Counted from the stretch's first letter, positions 16,951 to 24,956 are shown. The stretch: 26,567 nucleotides of DNA from Streptococcus vestibularis ATCC 49124 (GCF_000188295.1 NZ_GL831112.1:947392-973958); one strand, 5' to 3'. Translations and numbers: made by a program. Notes: generated by a model not told the origin, from the sequence alone.

Positions 16951-17184
16951 TTAGTCTCCGATGACATCATAACCATTGAACAGTAAGGTTTGCTTGATTT
17001 TGTCCAAGGGAATGTTAGCTAACTTAGAGCCAGCTTTTATACTGGTTACCTTACCAACGGTATTTAGCATAGCAGGGTTGGACAAGGGCTTAAAACCAAG
17101 ATCAATCAGTAACTCCTTAACCTCTGGATGCTCTTTAATGATGGTTGCGACGGGTTGTGATAAATCTATAGTGTTGGTAGTCAT
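16951..17184 (-). CDS. DUF1858 domain protein
   Basis: A 77-aa protein beginning MTTNTIDLSQPVATII, with KEHPEVKELLIDLGF in the middle, the typical pattern of DUF1858. This domain is related to the N-terminal domain of RIC/ScdA iron-sulfur repair proteins. The usual domain cysteine is absent; the protein has no Cys at all, so it cannot coordinate metal through thiols. The ATG follows AGGAGG. It is the first gene of a two-gene unit with the DUF438 gene, separated by one base. The role is probably regulatory or scaffolding for its neighbour. Confidence 0.82.
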   Translation of the reverse strand: MTTNTIDLSQPVATIIKEHPEVKELLIDLGFKPLSNPAMLNTVGKVTSIKAGSKLANIPLDKIKQTLLFNGYDVIGD

Positions 17185-17216
17185 AATGACCTCCTAATAA
17201 CATATTTACTACTACC

Positions 17217-17222
17217 ATTATA
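17217..17222 (-). promoter_or_regulatory. -10 of the DUF1858-DUF438 promoter
   Basis: A perfect TATAAT on the minus strand is about 33 bp before the DUF1858 ATG. No standard -35 is seen at 16-18 bp (TTGGTC lies 19 bp away), so it may need an activator. Confidence 0.5.
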
Positions 17223-17228
17223 CACGAG

Positions 17229-17268
17229 AATAATAAAAAAAGACCAACAAATCCTAGTTTGATGGCTT
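17229..17268 (-). terminator. Weak terminator of the HsdS-like gene
   Basis: On the minus strand a bulged stem (CC and AAC pairing with GTTGG) is followed by a strong T-run, TCTTTTTTTATT, just after the stop at 17273. The T-run is clear; the stem is imperfect. Confidence 0.4.
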
Positions 17269-17272
17269 TTGA

Positions 17273-17893
17273 TTAATTTCCAAATAGAGCTTCTGTGACA
17301 TTATGCTGGATGTTTTCCCACTCTTGCTCTGCACGAATCATCTTACGGTGGTAATCAGCACGCCCACGTAGGTAGGCAGCAATTTGGTAATCTTGCTTCA
17401 CAATTGGTATCTCAGGAATTTTGATGTCTAAGAGGTCAGCCGTCGATAAATTTAGGACAGCCTTTCCCTTATCAGCATAGTCTAAATAGGCACGACCAAT
17501 CTCTGTCTCAAGGAAAAACTTGATGTAGAAACCACGGAGTTTTTCCTTAGGTCTTAATACTGTGATATTTGATGAGGCGACAACTTCTCGCTTGCCCTGA
17601 TCTTCGAAAACAGCAACTTTTTGTACAGTTCCCTTAGATGCAATAAGAACATCTCCATCTTCTAAGAGAAATCGTAAAAGTTTGCGGCGTTCCTCAGAAA
17701 ATGTTTTAAGGTCATCGTAGGCAATACCGTTAGGTGTCATATCCGATAGATTAATGACAGCAAATTCACCAGGTTCTGCCTTAGCTGGGACAGCTTTTCC
17801 TTTAAATTGATCAACAACATCGCCTAAACGAACAAGTTTGTCTGTATTAGCTTCGTAATCGATAATCAGTTGAGGTCTTTCTTTTTCAGACAT
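17273..17893 (-). CDS. Stand-alone HsdS-like half-subunit (one target-recognition domain)
   Basis: The 206-aa protein resembles one half of a type I restriction specificity subunit. It begins with KLVRLGDVVDQFKGK, carries DGDVLIASKGT and VVASSNITVLRP, and ends with LLDIKIPEIPIVKQDYQIAAYL plus a helix (shown in parts: LLDIKIPEIP, KQDYQIAAYL, ADYHRKMIRAEQEWENIQ). A full HsdS is about 400 aa with two such halves. No hsdM or hsdR is in the window, and codon use looks like its neighbours, so it is probably a resident chromosomal gene, not part of an active restriction system. It may bind DNA as a homodimer, by analogy with truncated HsdS proteins. The ATG follows AAAGGAG. It has its own promoter with a palindrome over the -10. 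The biological role is unknown. Confidence 0.8.
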   Translation of the reverse strand: MSEKERPQLIIDYEANTDKLVRLGDVVDQFKGKAVPAKAEPGEFAVINLSDMTPNGIAYDDLKTFSEERRKLLRFLLEDGDVLIASKGTVQKVAVFEDQGKREVVASSNITVLRPKEKLRGFYIKFFLETEIGRAYLDYADKGKAVLNLSTADLLDIKIPEIPIVKQDYQIAAYLRGRADYHRKMIRAEQEWENIQHNVTEALFGN

Positions 17894-17931
17894 TGAATCT
17901 CCTTTTTATATTTTACTATCCGTATTGAGTA

Positions 17932-17951
17932 TTGCTATACAATAATAGCAA
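17932..17951. promoter_or_regulatory. Palindrome over the -10 of the HsdS-like gene
   Basis: TTGCTAT (17932-17938) and ATAGCAA (17945-17951) are perfect 7-bp arms with a 6-bp spacer. They cover the -10 TATTAT (minus strand, 17942-17947), so a protein bound here would block transcription. There is no T-run. Confidence 0.6.
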
Positions 17952-17970
17952 GAAGCTAATACTTTTGCAA
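17942..17970 (-). promoter_or_regulatory. Promoter of the HsdS-like gene
   Basis: On the minus strand TTGCAA (17965-17970) and TATTAT (17942-17947) are 17 bp apart, and TGC before the -10 makes it extended. This is one of the best promoter matches in the window. Confidence 0.65.
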
Positions 17971-17995
17971 GTAAAAACTGTAAGAAAGGCAAAAT

Positions 17996-18021
17996 AAAAA
18001 AGAGACCTGTACCTCTTTTTT
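17996..18021 (-). terminator. Terminator of tpx
   Basis: AAAAAGAG and CTCTTTTT arms around an 8-base loop form a stem that begins within the tpx stop codon and runs into a T-rich tail on the minus strand. Confidence 0.7.
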
Positions 18022-18514
18022 ATAAGCTCTTAACTGCTGCTACTGCCGCTTCATAGTTTGGATCAGTATTGATATTGTCCAAATATTCGACATAAGTAAT
18101 CTTGTTGTCAGCATCTGCCACTAAAACGGCACGCGCTAACAAGTGCCATTCTTCAATAAGAACACCATAATCTTTACCGAAACTATTATCATAGTAGTCA
18201 GAAAGCATAATGGCATTTTCAAGACCTTCAGCACCACACCAACGAGCTTGTGCAAATGGTAGGTCCGCTGAAATAGTGATAACTACAGTATCATCTAGTT
18301 CTGACAATTCCTTGTTAAAGGTACGTGTTTGAGTTGAACAAATACCAGTATCGATTGATGGAACAATAGAGATAACTTTTTTCTTTCCATCGAATTCTGA
18401 AAGTGATTTTTTCGTCAAATCTGTTGTGGTCAAGTTAAAGTCACGCAAGGTATCTCCAACTTGAAGTTGTTTGTCTTCTGCTACTGTAACTGGTTTTCCA
18501 ATAAATGTTGGCAT
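18020..18514 (-). CDS. tpx: Thiol peroxidase Tpx
   Basis: Atypical 2-Cys peroxiredoxin that reduces hydrogen peroxide and organic peroxides with thioredoxin as electron donor; cytoplasmic. The 164-aa length is standard. The Tpx signature [15 protein letters not shown] has the peroxidatic Cys59, and RWCGAEG has the resolving Cys93. The ATG follows TTGGAGG. It is monocistronic here, whereas in pneumococci it follows the psa manganese transporter genes. A TACAAT about 20 bp before the ribosome binding site may be its -10, though no good -35 goes with it. Confidence 0.96.
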   Translation of the reverse strand: MPTFIGKPVTVAEDKQLQVGDTLRDFNLTTTDLTKKSLSEFDGKKKVISIVPSIDTGICSTQTRTFNKELSELDDTVVITISADLPFAQARWCGAEGLENAIMLSDYYDNSFGKDYGVLIEEWHLLARAVLVADADNKITYVEYLDNINTDPNYEAAVAAVKSL

Positions 18515-18578
18515 GTTAGTCCTCCAATACTTTTTTTACTATTGTACTGTAAATGTAGCAATAAGCCTAAGCATTTGT

Positions 18579-19334
18579 TTAGAACTTTTCAAACAGTAGT
18601 CTAATTTTTTCAGCAATAACTGCATTAATTGCAGGAATAACCTCATCCGCAAAGTTTTTTAGGTAGGGATAATCACCAATTTGCACTCCATATATAGCAT
18701 TTTTGAAAAGAGAAATATCATTTTGATCATTTCCAAAAGCTACAAAGTCTTTACCAAAGTGGTTTAAAACAGTACTAGCCTTGCTCACACCTTTAGGATT
18801 AATGTAAAGACACCTTTCGATATCATGGTAAGTAAGGTCTAAACATTCCAGTTTGTTTAGATTAAAGATAAGGTCTTCACGTATATCTTCATGCTCTACA
18901 AGTGGAATAACAACTTTGATAGGCTCATTAAGTTCATGAACAGGCAAAATTCTTGCTTTGTTTAATGGATCAACATTTGAAAGAAAAGGGATTTGCTCAG
19001 GATTTTGAATAGCATAATTAAAGGTATCATCAATAAAATAAGGGAGATTATAAGTATCACAGTAGCTAACAATCGTTCTTAGAGCAGAAGAAGGTATTGT
19101 GTATTGTGATACTAAACATTCATCTTGAAAGACTTCACCACCGTTTAAGCCAACTACTGTCAGATTTCTCAATCCTCCTTCTAAAATACTAAGACAGTCT
19201 CTGTAAGAGCGTGCTGTTGCAAAAATAATGTCATGACCGTATTTTGGTGCTGTCAAAAGAACATCTTGTAGTTCTTTTGACATGGTCATATCATCAAAAC
19301 ATAGGGTTCCATCCAAATCAAAAACAAATTTCAT
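18579..19334 (-). CDS. HAD-superfamily hydrolase, Cof type
   Basis: Probable phosphatase of the Cof/type IIB HAD family, acting on small phosphorylated metabolites or sugar phosphates; the substrate is unknown. From ATG 19332-19334 it is 251 aa. Motif I is FDLDGTL at residues 4-10, motif II TARS, the motif III lysine is probably in NPKGVSKAS, and motif IV is GNDQNDISLF. A longer frame (25 more residues) would cross the metY terminator and is rejected. There is no Shine-Dalgarno before the ATG, and an extended -10 ends 6 nt upstream, so the mRNA is probably leaderless. Confidence 0.88.
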   Translation of the reverse strand: MKFVFDLDGTLCFDDMTMSKELQDVLLTAPKYGHDIIFATARSYRDCLSILEGGLRNLTVVGLNGGEVFQDECLVSQYTIPSSALRTIVSYCDTYNLPYFIDDTFNYAIQNPEQIPFLSNVDPLNKARILPVHELNEPIKVVIPLVEHEDIREDLIFNLNKLECLDLTYHDIERCLYINPKGVSKASTVLNHFGKDFVAFGNDQNDISLFKNAIYGVQIGDYPYLKNFADEVIPAINAVIAEKIRLLFEKF

Positions 19335-19340
19335 AGGGAT

Positions 19341-19349
19341 AGTATAACA
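19341..19349 (-). promoter_or_regulatory. Extended -10 of the HAD hydrolase gene, leaderless
   Basis: TGT-TATACT on the minus strand ends 6 nt before ATG, directly after the T-run of the metY terminator. The spacing places the transcription start at or next to the A of ATG. Confidence 0.6.
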
Positions 19350-19373
19350 AAAAAACCAGCTAAAGAGCTGGTT
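19347..19373 (-). terminator. Terminator of metY
   Basis: AACCAGCT and AGCTGGTT (19366-19373 and 19354-19361) form a perfect 8-bp stem with a 4-base loop, followed by seven Ts on the minus strand. It lies 22 bases after the metY stop. Confidence 0.9.
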
Positions 19374-19395
19374 TGAATATTTAGTATCTAAATAC

Positions 19396-20676
19396 TTAGA
19401 TTTTATCAAGGGCTAGTTTTAAATCTTCAATCAAATCATCTGCGTTTTCCAAACCAACTGAGATACGAATTTGATTTGGAGTGACACCACAAGCTAGCAA
19501 ATCTGCTTCTGCCAATTGTTGGTGAGTTGTTGTTGCAGGGTGCACCACCAAAGATTTTGCATCAGCAACGTTAGCTAAATCTGAGAAGATTTCAAGATTA
19601 TCAATAACGGTACGTGCTTCGTCTTGTCCACCTTTAACATGGAAAGTGAAAATAGAACCTGGTCCTTTAGGGAAGTATTTTTGTGCTAAATCATAGTAAG
19701 GACTTGATGGTAATCCAGGATAGTTCACCTTTTCAACTTTTGGATGATTTTCCAAAAAGTCTACGATCTTTTTAGCATTTTCGACGTGGCGTTCGACACG
19801 AAGTGAAAGTGTTTCAAGTCCTTGTAAAAGTAAGAAAGCATTGAAAGGTGCTAAGGCAGCTCCTGTGTCACGCAAAAGTTGGGTACGAAGGGCAGTGATA
19901 AATGCTGCTGGACCAACATCACGTGTATAGCTGATATTGTGGTAAGATGGGTCTTCTTCAACCAACTGTGGGAATTTTCCTGAAGCTTCCCAGTCGAATT
20001 TACCAGAATCGACGATAAGGCCTCCTATAGTTGTTCCATGTCCACCGATAAACTTCGTCGCAGAATGAACCACGATATCTACACCATGGGTGATAACATT
20101 GATGAGATATGGAGTACCAAAAGTATTGTCAGCAACCAATGGAATATTATGACTGTGAGCAATCTCAGCAATCTTTTCAAAATCAGGAATGTTGATAAGC
20201 GGATTACCCAAAGACTCAATCAAGACAAGTTTGGTATTATCTTTGATAGCAGCTTCAATTTCTTCAGGATTGTCAACATCTACAAAAGTTGTTGTGACAC
20301 CATAGCGTGGAAGAGTTTCTTTTAAGAGATTGAATGTCCCACCATAGAGGGTTGTCGCAGCAACAACATGATCACCAGCATGTGCCAAGCCAAGGATTGC
20401 ATAGGTGATTGCAGCCATACCTGAAGCCGTAGCCAAGGCACCAACACCACCTTCGAGGGCTGCAATACGTTCTTCAAGTACTGCTACTGTTGGATTGGTA
20501 ATACGTGTGTAAATATTACCCGGTTTTCTAAGGGCAAAAAGATCTTCACCTTCTTGAGCATCGTCAAAAACATATGAAGTCGTTTGGTAAATTGGAACAG
20601 CACGTGATTTTGTTTCCTTGTCAGGTGTTTGTCCAGCGTGTAATTGTAAGGTTTCAAATGAAAATTCTCGTGACAT
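19396..20676 (-). CDS. metY: O-acetylhomoserine sulfhydrylase (MetY/CysD type)
   Basis: PLP enzyme that makes homocysteine from O-acetylhomoserine and sulfide, on the route to methionine; some members also act as cysteine synthase. The ATG at 20674-20676 follows TTTGGAGG and gives 426 aa, a MetY-like length (cystathionine gamma-synthases are about 380). The PLP lysine K208 is in [13 protein letters not shown], the substrate/cofactor loop YTRITNPT is at 57-64, and ATASGMAAI at 82-90. An upstream ATG adds 11 residues without a ribosome binding site. It is monocistronic, with a LysR-type box and a good promoter upstream. MetB-like activity cannot be excluded. Confidence 0.93.
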   Translation of the reverse strand: MSREFSFETLQLHAGQTPDKETKSRAVPIYQTTSYVFDDAQEGEDLFALRKPGNIYTRITNPTVAVLEERIAALEGGVGALATASGMAAITYAILGLAHAGDHVVAATTLYGGTFNLLKETLPRYGVTTTFVDVDNPEEIEAAIKDNTKLVLIESLGNPLINIPDFEKIAEIAHSHNIPLVADNTFGTPYLINVITHGVDIVVHSATKFIGGHGTTIGGLIVDSGKFDWEASGKFPQLVEEDPSYHNISYTRDVGPAAFITALRTQLLRDTGAALAPFNAFLLLQGLETLSLRVERHVENAKKIVDFLENHPKVEKVNYPGLPSSPYYDLAQKYFPKGPGSIFTFHVKGGQDEARTVIDNLEIFSDLANVADAKSLVVHPATTTHQQLAEADLLACGVTPNQIRISVGLENADDLIEDLKLALDKI

Positions 20677-20707
20677 ATGGGTGTCCTCCAAAACAAAAGT
20701 TGCCTTC

Positions 20708-20736
20708 ATTCTACACCCAGAAAAGCTAGCTGTCTA
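20708..20736 (-). promoter_or_regulatory. metY promoter
   Basis: On the minus strand TAGACA (20731-20736) and TAGAAT (20708-20713) are exactly 17 bp apart, each differing from consensus at one position. Confidence 0.65.
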
Positions 20737-20748
20737 ATAGAAATGTTT

Positions 20749-20775
20749 TATCAATGTGATAGGGAGGGCTTATAA
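20749..20775 (-). promoter_or_regulatory. LysR-type (CmbR/CysR/HomR-like) operator before metY
   Basis: Read on the minus strand the order is TTATA, 9 bases, TATCA, 3 bases, TGATA. This fits the TGATA-N9-TATCA-N2-4-TGATA architecture I recall for streptococcal cysteine/methionine LysR regulators, with one mismatch in the first half-site. It lies 12 bp upstream of the -35, where a LysR activator usually binds. The regulator itself is not in the window. Confidence 0.55.
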
Positions 20776-20796
20776 AAAGGACCTTTCGGTCCCTTT
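20771..20796 (-). terminator. Terminator of pcrA
   Basis: On the minus strand AAAGGGACC, loop GAAA, GGTCCTTTT form a 9-bp stem with one G-U pair and a GNRA loop, ending in a T-run directly after the pcrA stop. Its tail borders the metY operator. Confidence 0.85.
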
Positions 20797-23106
20797 CTAT
20801 TTCTTCACAATAGGTGCTACGCTTGACAAGACTTTTTTAAGTCCAACTTCTGGGAATTTTATCTTAAGTTCCTGTGTCTTGCCACTTCCAGTTACTTCTA
20901 GAACGGTACCATCTCCCCACTTCTTGTGGTGAGCAATATCTCCGATTTCCCAATCAGTAGCTGAATTTCCAGAGTCTGAAGCCTTACCAAAAGGTAGTCC
21001 GCCAGTAGCTTTTGAAAATGGCTGAGCGCCAGTATGCCTTTGAGGTTGTGCATTTGCTTTTCTGGTCTGAAGCGCTTGTTGTAAACTCATGCCTTGACCA
21101 AATTGTGTTGGCTCTTCCTTTGTAAAACGAACACCAAATGATGAATTGGCTGGACGTGCTAGACCTTGATATTGTAATAAATCATCTGAAATTTCACGCA
21201 AGAAACGGCTAGGGCGATTATAGCTAGTCTTACCAAAAAGCGTACGTGTATTAGCGTTGGTAAGGAAAAGAATCTCTTCAGCACGGGTAATACCTACGTA
21301 AGCTAAGCGACGCTCTTCTTCGAGTTCTTCTGGATCCTCTGAAGCACGAGACAAAGGGAAGACTCCCTCTTCCATACCAATAAGAAAGACGACTGGGAAT
21401 TCAAGTCCTTTAGCAGCATGAAGAGTCATCAAGGTTACTTCTGCTGCTTCCATATCACCATCGTCCGTATCAGCAATCAAAGCCAAATCGTTCAAAAAAC
21501 GGCCTAAACGGTCAATGCCTGTCTCGTCTTCAGTAACATCTGTATTAGTTTCGTCAAAATTCTTGGTTACAGACATGAACTCTTCGATATTTTCAATGCG
21601 TGCTTGGCTTTCAAGCGTTTGTTGCATGGACAGAGCATCCAGATAACCAGACTTGTCTAAAATAGCTTCTACAGTCTCGGTAATGCTTAGCCCATCCAAC
21701 TGTTCACGTAGGTTCAGAATCGTGTTAGCGAAATCGTAAACGCCTTGAGCTGCTTTTCCCTTAATAGGAGACAACATAATATTCGCTGAAGCATCTAGGA
21801 GACTCATGTTTTGCTCATAGGCAAAGGTACGAATCTTTTCAAGCGTACCAGGCCCAACTCCGCGTTTAGGTTCATTGACGACACGTTCAAAACTGATGTT
21901 ATCTGAAGGGTTGGCAATCAAGTTCAAATAAGAAATAACATCACGAATCTCTTTACGGCTGTAGAATTTTGTCCCACCAACCATTGTATAAGGAATATTA
22001 GACTTGAGCAAGGCTTCCTCAATAGTACGAGACTGAGCATTGGTACGGTAAAGAACAGCGAAGTCTTTGAAATTCTTGCCTTCTTCACGGACGATATTGT
22101 CGATTGTTGAAGCTACGAATATAGCTTCATCACGCTCGTCGTTAGCACGATAATAAACAATCTGTTCACCGTCATCATTTTGAGTCCAAAGTTTCTTAGG
22201 ACGGCGGTTGCGGTTGTTCTTGATGACTTCGTTGGCCGCCTGGAGAATCTTCTTGGTTGAACGGTAGTTTTCCTCCAAGAGAACTACCTTGGCTTCAGGA
22301 TAGTCCTTCTCAAAATCAAGGATGTTCTGCATATCAGCCCCACGCCAACCGTAGATTGATTGGTCCGCATCACCTACGACACAGATATTCTTGAAGCGAG
22401 ATGCTAAGAGTTTTACCAACTGATACTGAGCATGGTTGGTATCTTGGTACTCATCCACGTGAATGTACTGATAACGCTGCTGATAATAGGCGAGAACATC
22501 AGGATTTTTGTCAAAGAGACGTAAAGTCATCATAATCAAATCGTCGAAATCCATGGCTTCACTACGACGGAGCTCTTCCTGATAGGCTTTGTAACATTTA
22601 GCAACGATTTGAGTATACATGTCACCAGCCTGGTGCTCATAGGCCACTTCATCCAATAAATCATTTTTGGCGTTGGAAATCGTCCCTAAGATGGCACGTT
22701 CATTCCACTTCTTAGGATCTAGGTTAAGATTCTTGAGAATACGTTTCATCAAAGTACGTTGTTCACCAGGATCCACGATAGTAAAGTTTCGGTTGTATCC
22801 AATATGGTCCGCTTCACGACGAAGGATTCGCACACACATGCTATGGAAGGTCGCAATCAAGGTTTCTGAAGTTGCTGGATTTAAAGCCATAGCACGCTCA
22901 CGCATCTCACGGGCAGCCTTATTGGTAAAGGTGATGGCTAGGATATTCCAGGGATTGATCATTTTTTCGTCGATAAGGTAGGCAATGCGGTGGGTAAGCA
23001 CACGTGTCTTACCTGATCCTGCACCAGCCATAATCAAAAGAGGGCCTTCAGTCGTTTGGACTGCTTCGGCCTGTTTGTCATTCATACCAGTTAATAATGG
23101 GTTCAT
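20797..23106 (-). CDS. pcrA: ATP-dependent DNA helicase PcrA (UvrD/Rep family)
   Basis: 3'-5' superfamily-1 helicase used in DNA repair, in removing RecA or stalled RNA polymerase, and in rolling-circle replication. From ATG 23104-23106 (best spaced after GGAGA) it is 769 aa; other ATGs at 23107, 23116 and 23122 are possible. Motifs in order: GAGSGKT (Walker A), DEYQDTN, GDADQSIYGWRGA, ENYRSTKKI, LMTLHAAKGLEFPVVF and RRLAYVGITRAEE. A C-terminal Tudor-like domain begins WEIGDIAHHKKWGDGTV; in relatives it contacts RNA polymerase. It is monocistronic. Confidence 0.96.
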   Translation of the reverse strand: MNPLLTGMNDKQAEAVQTTEGPLLIMAGAGSGKTRVLTHRIAYLIDEKMINPWNILAITFTNKAAREMRERAMALNPATSETLIATFHSMCVRILRREADHIGYNRNFTIVDPGEQRTLMKRILKNLNLDPKKWNERAILGTISNAKNDLLDEVAYEHQAGDMYTQIVAKCYKAYQEELRRSEAMDFDDLIMMTLRLFDKNPDVLAYYQQRYQYIHVDEYQDTNHAQYQLVKLLASRFKNICVVGDADQSIYGWRGADMQNILDFEKDYPEAKVVLLEENYRSTKKILQAANEVIKNNRNRRPKKLWTQNDDGEQIVYYRANDERDEAIFVASTIDNIVREEGKNFKDFAVLYRTNAQSRTIEEALLKSNIPYTMVGGTKFYSRKEIRDVISYLNLIANPSDNISFERVVNEPKRGVGPGTLEKIRTFAYEQNMSLLDASANIMLSPIKGKAAQGVYDFANTILNLREQLDGLSITETVEAILDKSGYLDALSMQQTLESQARIENIEEFMSVTKNFDETNTDVTEDETGIDRLGRFLNDLALIADTDDGDMEAAEVTLMTLHAAKGLEFPVVFLIGMEEGVFPLSRASEDPEELEEERRLAYVGITRAEEILFLTNANTRTLFGKTSYNRPSRFLREISDDLLQYQGLARPANSSFGVRFTKEEPTQFGQGMSLQQALQTRKANAQPQRHTGAQPFSKATGGLPFGKASDSGNSATDWEIGDIAHHKKWGDGTVLEVTGSGKTQELKIKFPEVGLKKVLSSVAPIVKK

Positions 23107-23329
23107 CATATTCTCCATTCTCAAAAATAAGCTCTACTATTTTATCATTTTTTGAATGAAAATGCAGAGTCTACATAATGAGTGTGAAATAACTTTAGCA
23201 AATAATCGTTTGTTTTTATTTGTAAGTACTTTGCTTAAGATTACTGATATTCCTAACTTTTACTATCTTTGGAGGAAGATATCCTAAAGAATAATATTCG
23301 GATTTTTATAGTTTTGATGAAAATTAGTG
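23107..23329. other. Divergent intergenic region between pcrA and the glycine riboswitch
   Basis: No gene is seen. A GATAAAAT about 40 bp before the pcrA start on the minus strand may be its -10, with no clear -35. An AGGAAG-like sequence near 23273 has no start codon after it. Confidence 0.4.
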
Positions 23330-23358
23330 TTGACACTGTTCGGTTTTTTCGATAAGAT
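23330..23358 (+). promoter_or_regulatory. Promoter of the glycine riboswitch and symporter
   Basis: A perfect TTGACA (23330-23335) and TAAGAT (23353-23358) are 17 bp apart. Transcription would start near 23365, about 50 bases before the aptamer. Confidence 0.75.
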
Positions 23359-23416
23359 AGAACCACAATAAAATAAGAACCGAGTGATGTCATCAGGAAG
23401 ACTGGTGATTGACGGA

Positions 23417-23510
23417 CTTCTGGAGAGATCTTGAAGCAGCCTTAGCTGTATACAAGACACCGAAGGGGCAAGGGGTAACAACCGAAACTCTCAGGTAAAA
23501 GGACAGAAAG
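23417..23510 (+). ncRNA. Glycine riboswitch, single aptamer
   Basis: The conserved core is recognisable: GGAGAG at 23422-23427 pairing with CTCTC at 23488-23492, then CACCGAAGGGGCAA, then TCAGGTAAAAGGACAG. P1 is TTCTG (23418-23422) with CAGAA (23504-23508). Only one full aptamer is present. A short perfect hairpin (CAAGTT, TTTT, AACTTG, about 23516-23531) right after it may be the relic of a second, so-called ghost, aptamer. It controls the amino-acid symporter downstream. I recall a related riboswitch-symporter pair in S. pyogenes reported to turn expression off with glycine. Confidence 0.92.
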
Positions 23511-23552
23511 CATCGCAAGTTTTTTAACTTGTAGTAATAGCTTTGTATTCTC

Positions 23553-23581
23553 AGAGGTCTGGTTAAGCCAAACCTCTTTTT
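23553..23581 (+). terminator. Riboswitch expression-platform terminator
   Basis: AGAGGT-C-TGG, loop TTAAG, CCA-A-ACCTCT form a 9-bp stem with one C/A mismatch, followed by five Ts. It lies between the aptamer and the symporter ribosome binding site, so it acts as the switch. Its 5' arm AGAGGT can also pair with ACTTCT at 23416-23421 in the aptamer base. Confidence 0.85.
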
Positions 23582-23612
23582 GACGTCTCGGTTAAAGGAG
23601 ATTGTTACATTT

Positions 23613-24956
23613 ATGTTAGACTTTTTTACTACCATTGATGATTTTGTCTGGGGACCACCCCTTTTGGTCCTTCTTGTAGGAACTGGGATTTACCTTACGC
23701 TTCGTCTTGGACTTTTGCAAATCATTCGTCTGCCTAAAGCCTTTAAACTTATCTTTGCTGAAGATAAAGGGGAAGGTGATATTTCTAGTTTTGCAGCCCT
23801 CGCAACGGCTCTTGCTGCAACTGTTGGTACAGGTAACATTGTCGGTGTAGCTACTGCCATCAAAACTGGTGGACCTGGTGCCCTTTTCTGGATGTGGATT
23901 GCCGCTTTCTTTGGTATGGCAACCAAATATTCCGAAGGTCTTTTGGCTATTAAATTCCGTACACTTGATGACCAAGGTAATGTTTCTGGTGGTCCAATGT
24001 ATTACATCACACACGGTTTTTCTGGGAAATGGCAAACAATTGCTAAACCTTTGGCCTACTTCTTTGCCTTTGCAGGTGTCCTAGTTGCATGGTTGGGGAT
24101 TGGTACTTTCTCTCAAGTTAACTCAATCACCGCTTCACTTCAAAATAGCTTTGACTGGTCACCTAAAATCGTAAGTATCATACTCGCTCTTATCACTGCT
24201 GCCATCATTTTTGGTGGTATCCAATCTATCTCTAAAGTTTCTGAAAAGGTCGTACCATTTATGGCTGGACTTTATATCCTAGCAGCTCTTGTGGTTATCT
24301 TTACTAACTTTAATCAACTTCTTCCAGTCCTTGAAACAGTCTTCCAATCTGCCTTTACTGGTAAAGCAGCCGTAGGTGGTTTTGCTGGTGCAACAGTCAT
24401 GGTTGCAATGCGTCTTGGTATTGCGCGTGGTGTCTTCTCAAATGAGTCAGGTCTTGGATCAGCTCCTATCGCTGCAGCTGCTGCTAAGACCAAAGAACCT
24501 GTTGAACAAGGTTTGATTTCAATGACAGGTACTTTCATTGATACGATTATCATCTGTACACTTACTGGTCTTGCTATCCTTGTAACTGGTCAATGGTCAG
24601 GTAGCCTAGAAGGTGCCCCAATAACACAAGCAGCCTTCTCTTCTGTTTTTGGTACATTTGGTGAAATTGCCTTAACACTTTCTTTGGTTCTCTTTGCCTT
24701 TACAACAATCTTGGGTTGGTCTTACTACGGTGAACGTTGTTTCGAATTCATTTTCAAATCAACTAAATTCCTTCCACTCTACCGCCTCATTTTTGTGGTT
24801 ATGGTTGCTCTTGGTGGTTACCTCACACTTGATGTTGTTTGGAAAATTGCAGATATCGTAAATGGCTTGATGGCATTGCCTAACTTGATTGCCCTCCTAG
24901 TCCTTTCACCAATCATCTTTAAAGAAACCAAATCATACTTTGAACGCCACAAATAA
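23613..24956 (+). CDS. Sodium:alanine/glycine symporter (AGCS family)
   Basis: Na+-coupled importer of small neutral amino acids (glycine or alanine) in the cytoplasmic membrane. From ATG 23613-23615 it is 447 aa with roughly ten to eleven hydrophobic segments. AGCS hallmarks are ATVGTGNIVGVATAI near residue 80, GGPGALFWMW, and ARGVFSNESGLGSAP about two thirds along. A longer frame from 23580 would begin within the riboswitch terminator and is rejected. AAAGGAG lies 12 nt upstream of the ATG. The glycine riboswitch upstream points to glycine as a transported substrate or signal. Confidence 0.94.
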   Translation: MLDFFTTIDDFVWGPPLLVLLVGTGIYLTLRLGLLQIIRLPKAFKLIFAEDKGEGDISSFAALATALAATVGTGNIVGVATAIKTGGPGALFWMWIAAFFGMATKYSEGLLAIKFRTLDDQGNVSGGPMYYITHGFSGKWQTIAKPLAYFFAFAGVLVAWLGIGTFSQVNSITASLQNSFDWSPKIVSIILALITAAIIFGGIQSISKVSEKVVPFMAGLYILAALVVIFTNFNQLLPVLETVFQSAFTGKAAVGGFAGATVMVAMRLGIARGVFSNESGLGSAPIAAAAAKTKEPVEQGLISMTGTFIDTIIICTLTGLAILVTGQWSGSLEGAPITQAAFSSVFGTFGEIALTLSLVLFAFTTILGWSYYGERCFEFIFKSTKFLPLYRLIFVVMVALGGYLTLDVVWKIADIVNGLMALPNLIALLVLSPIIFKETKSYFERHK

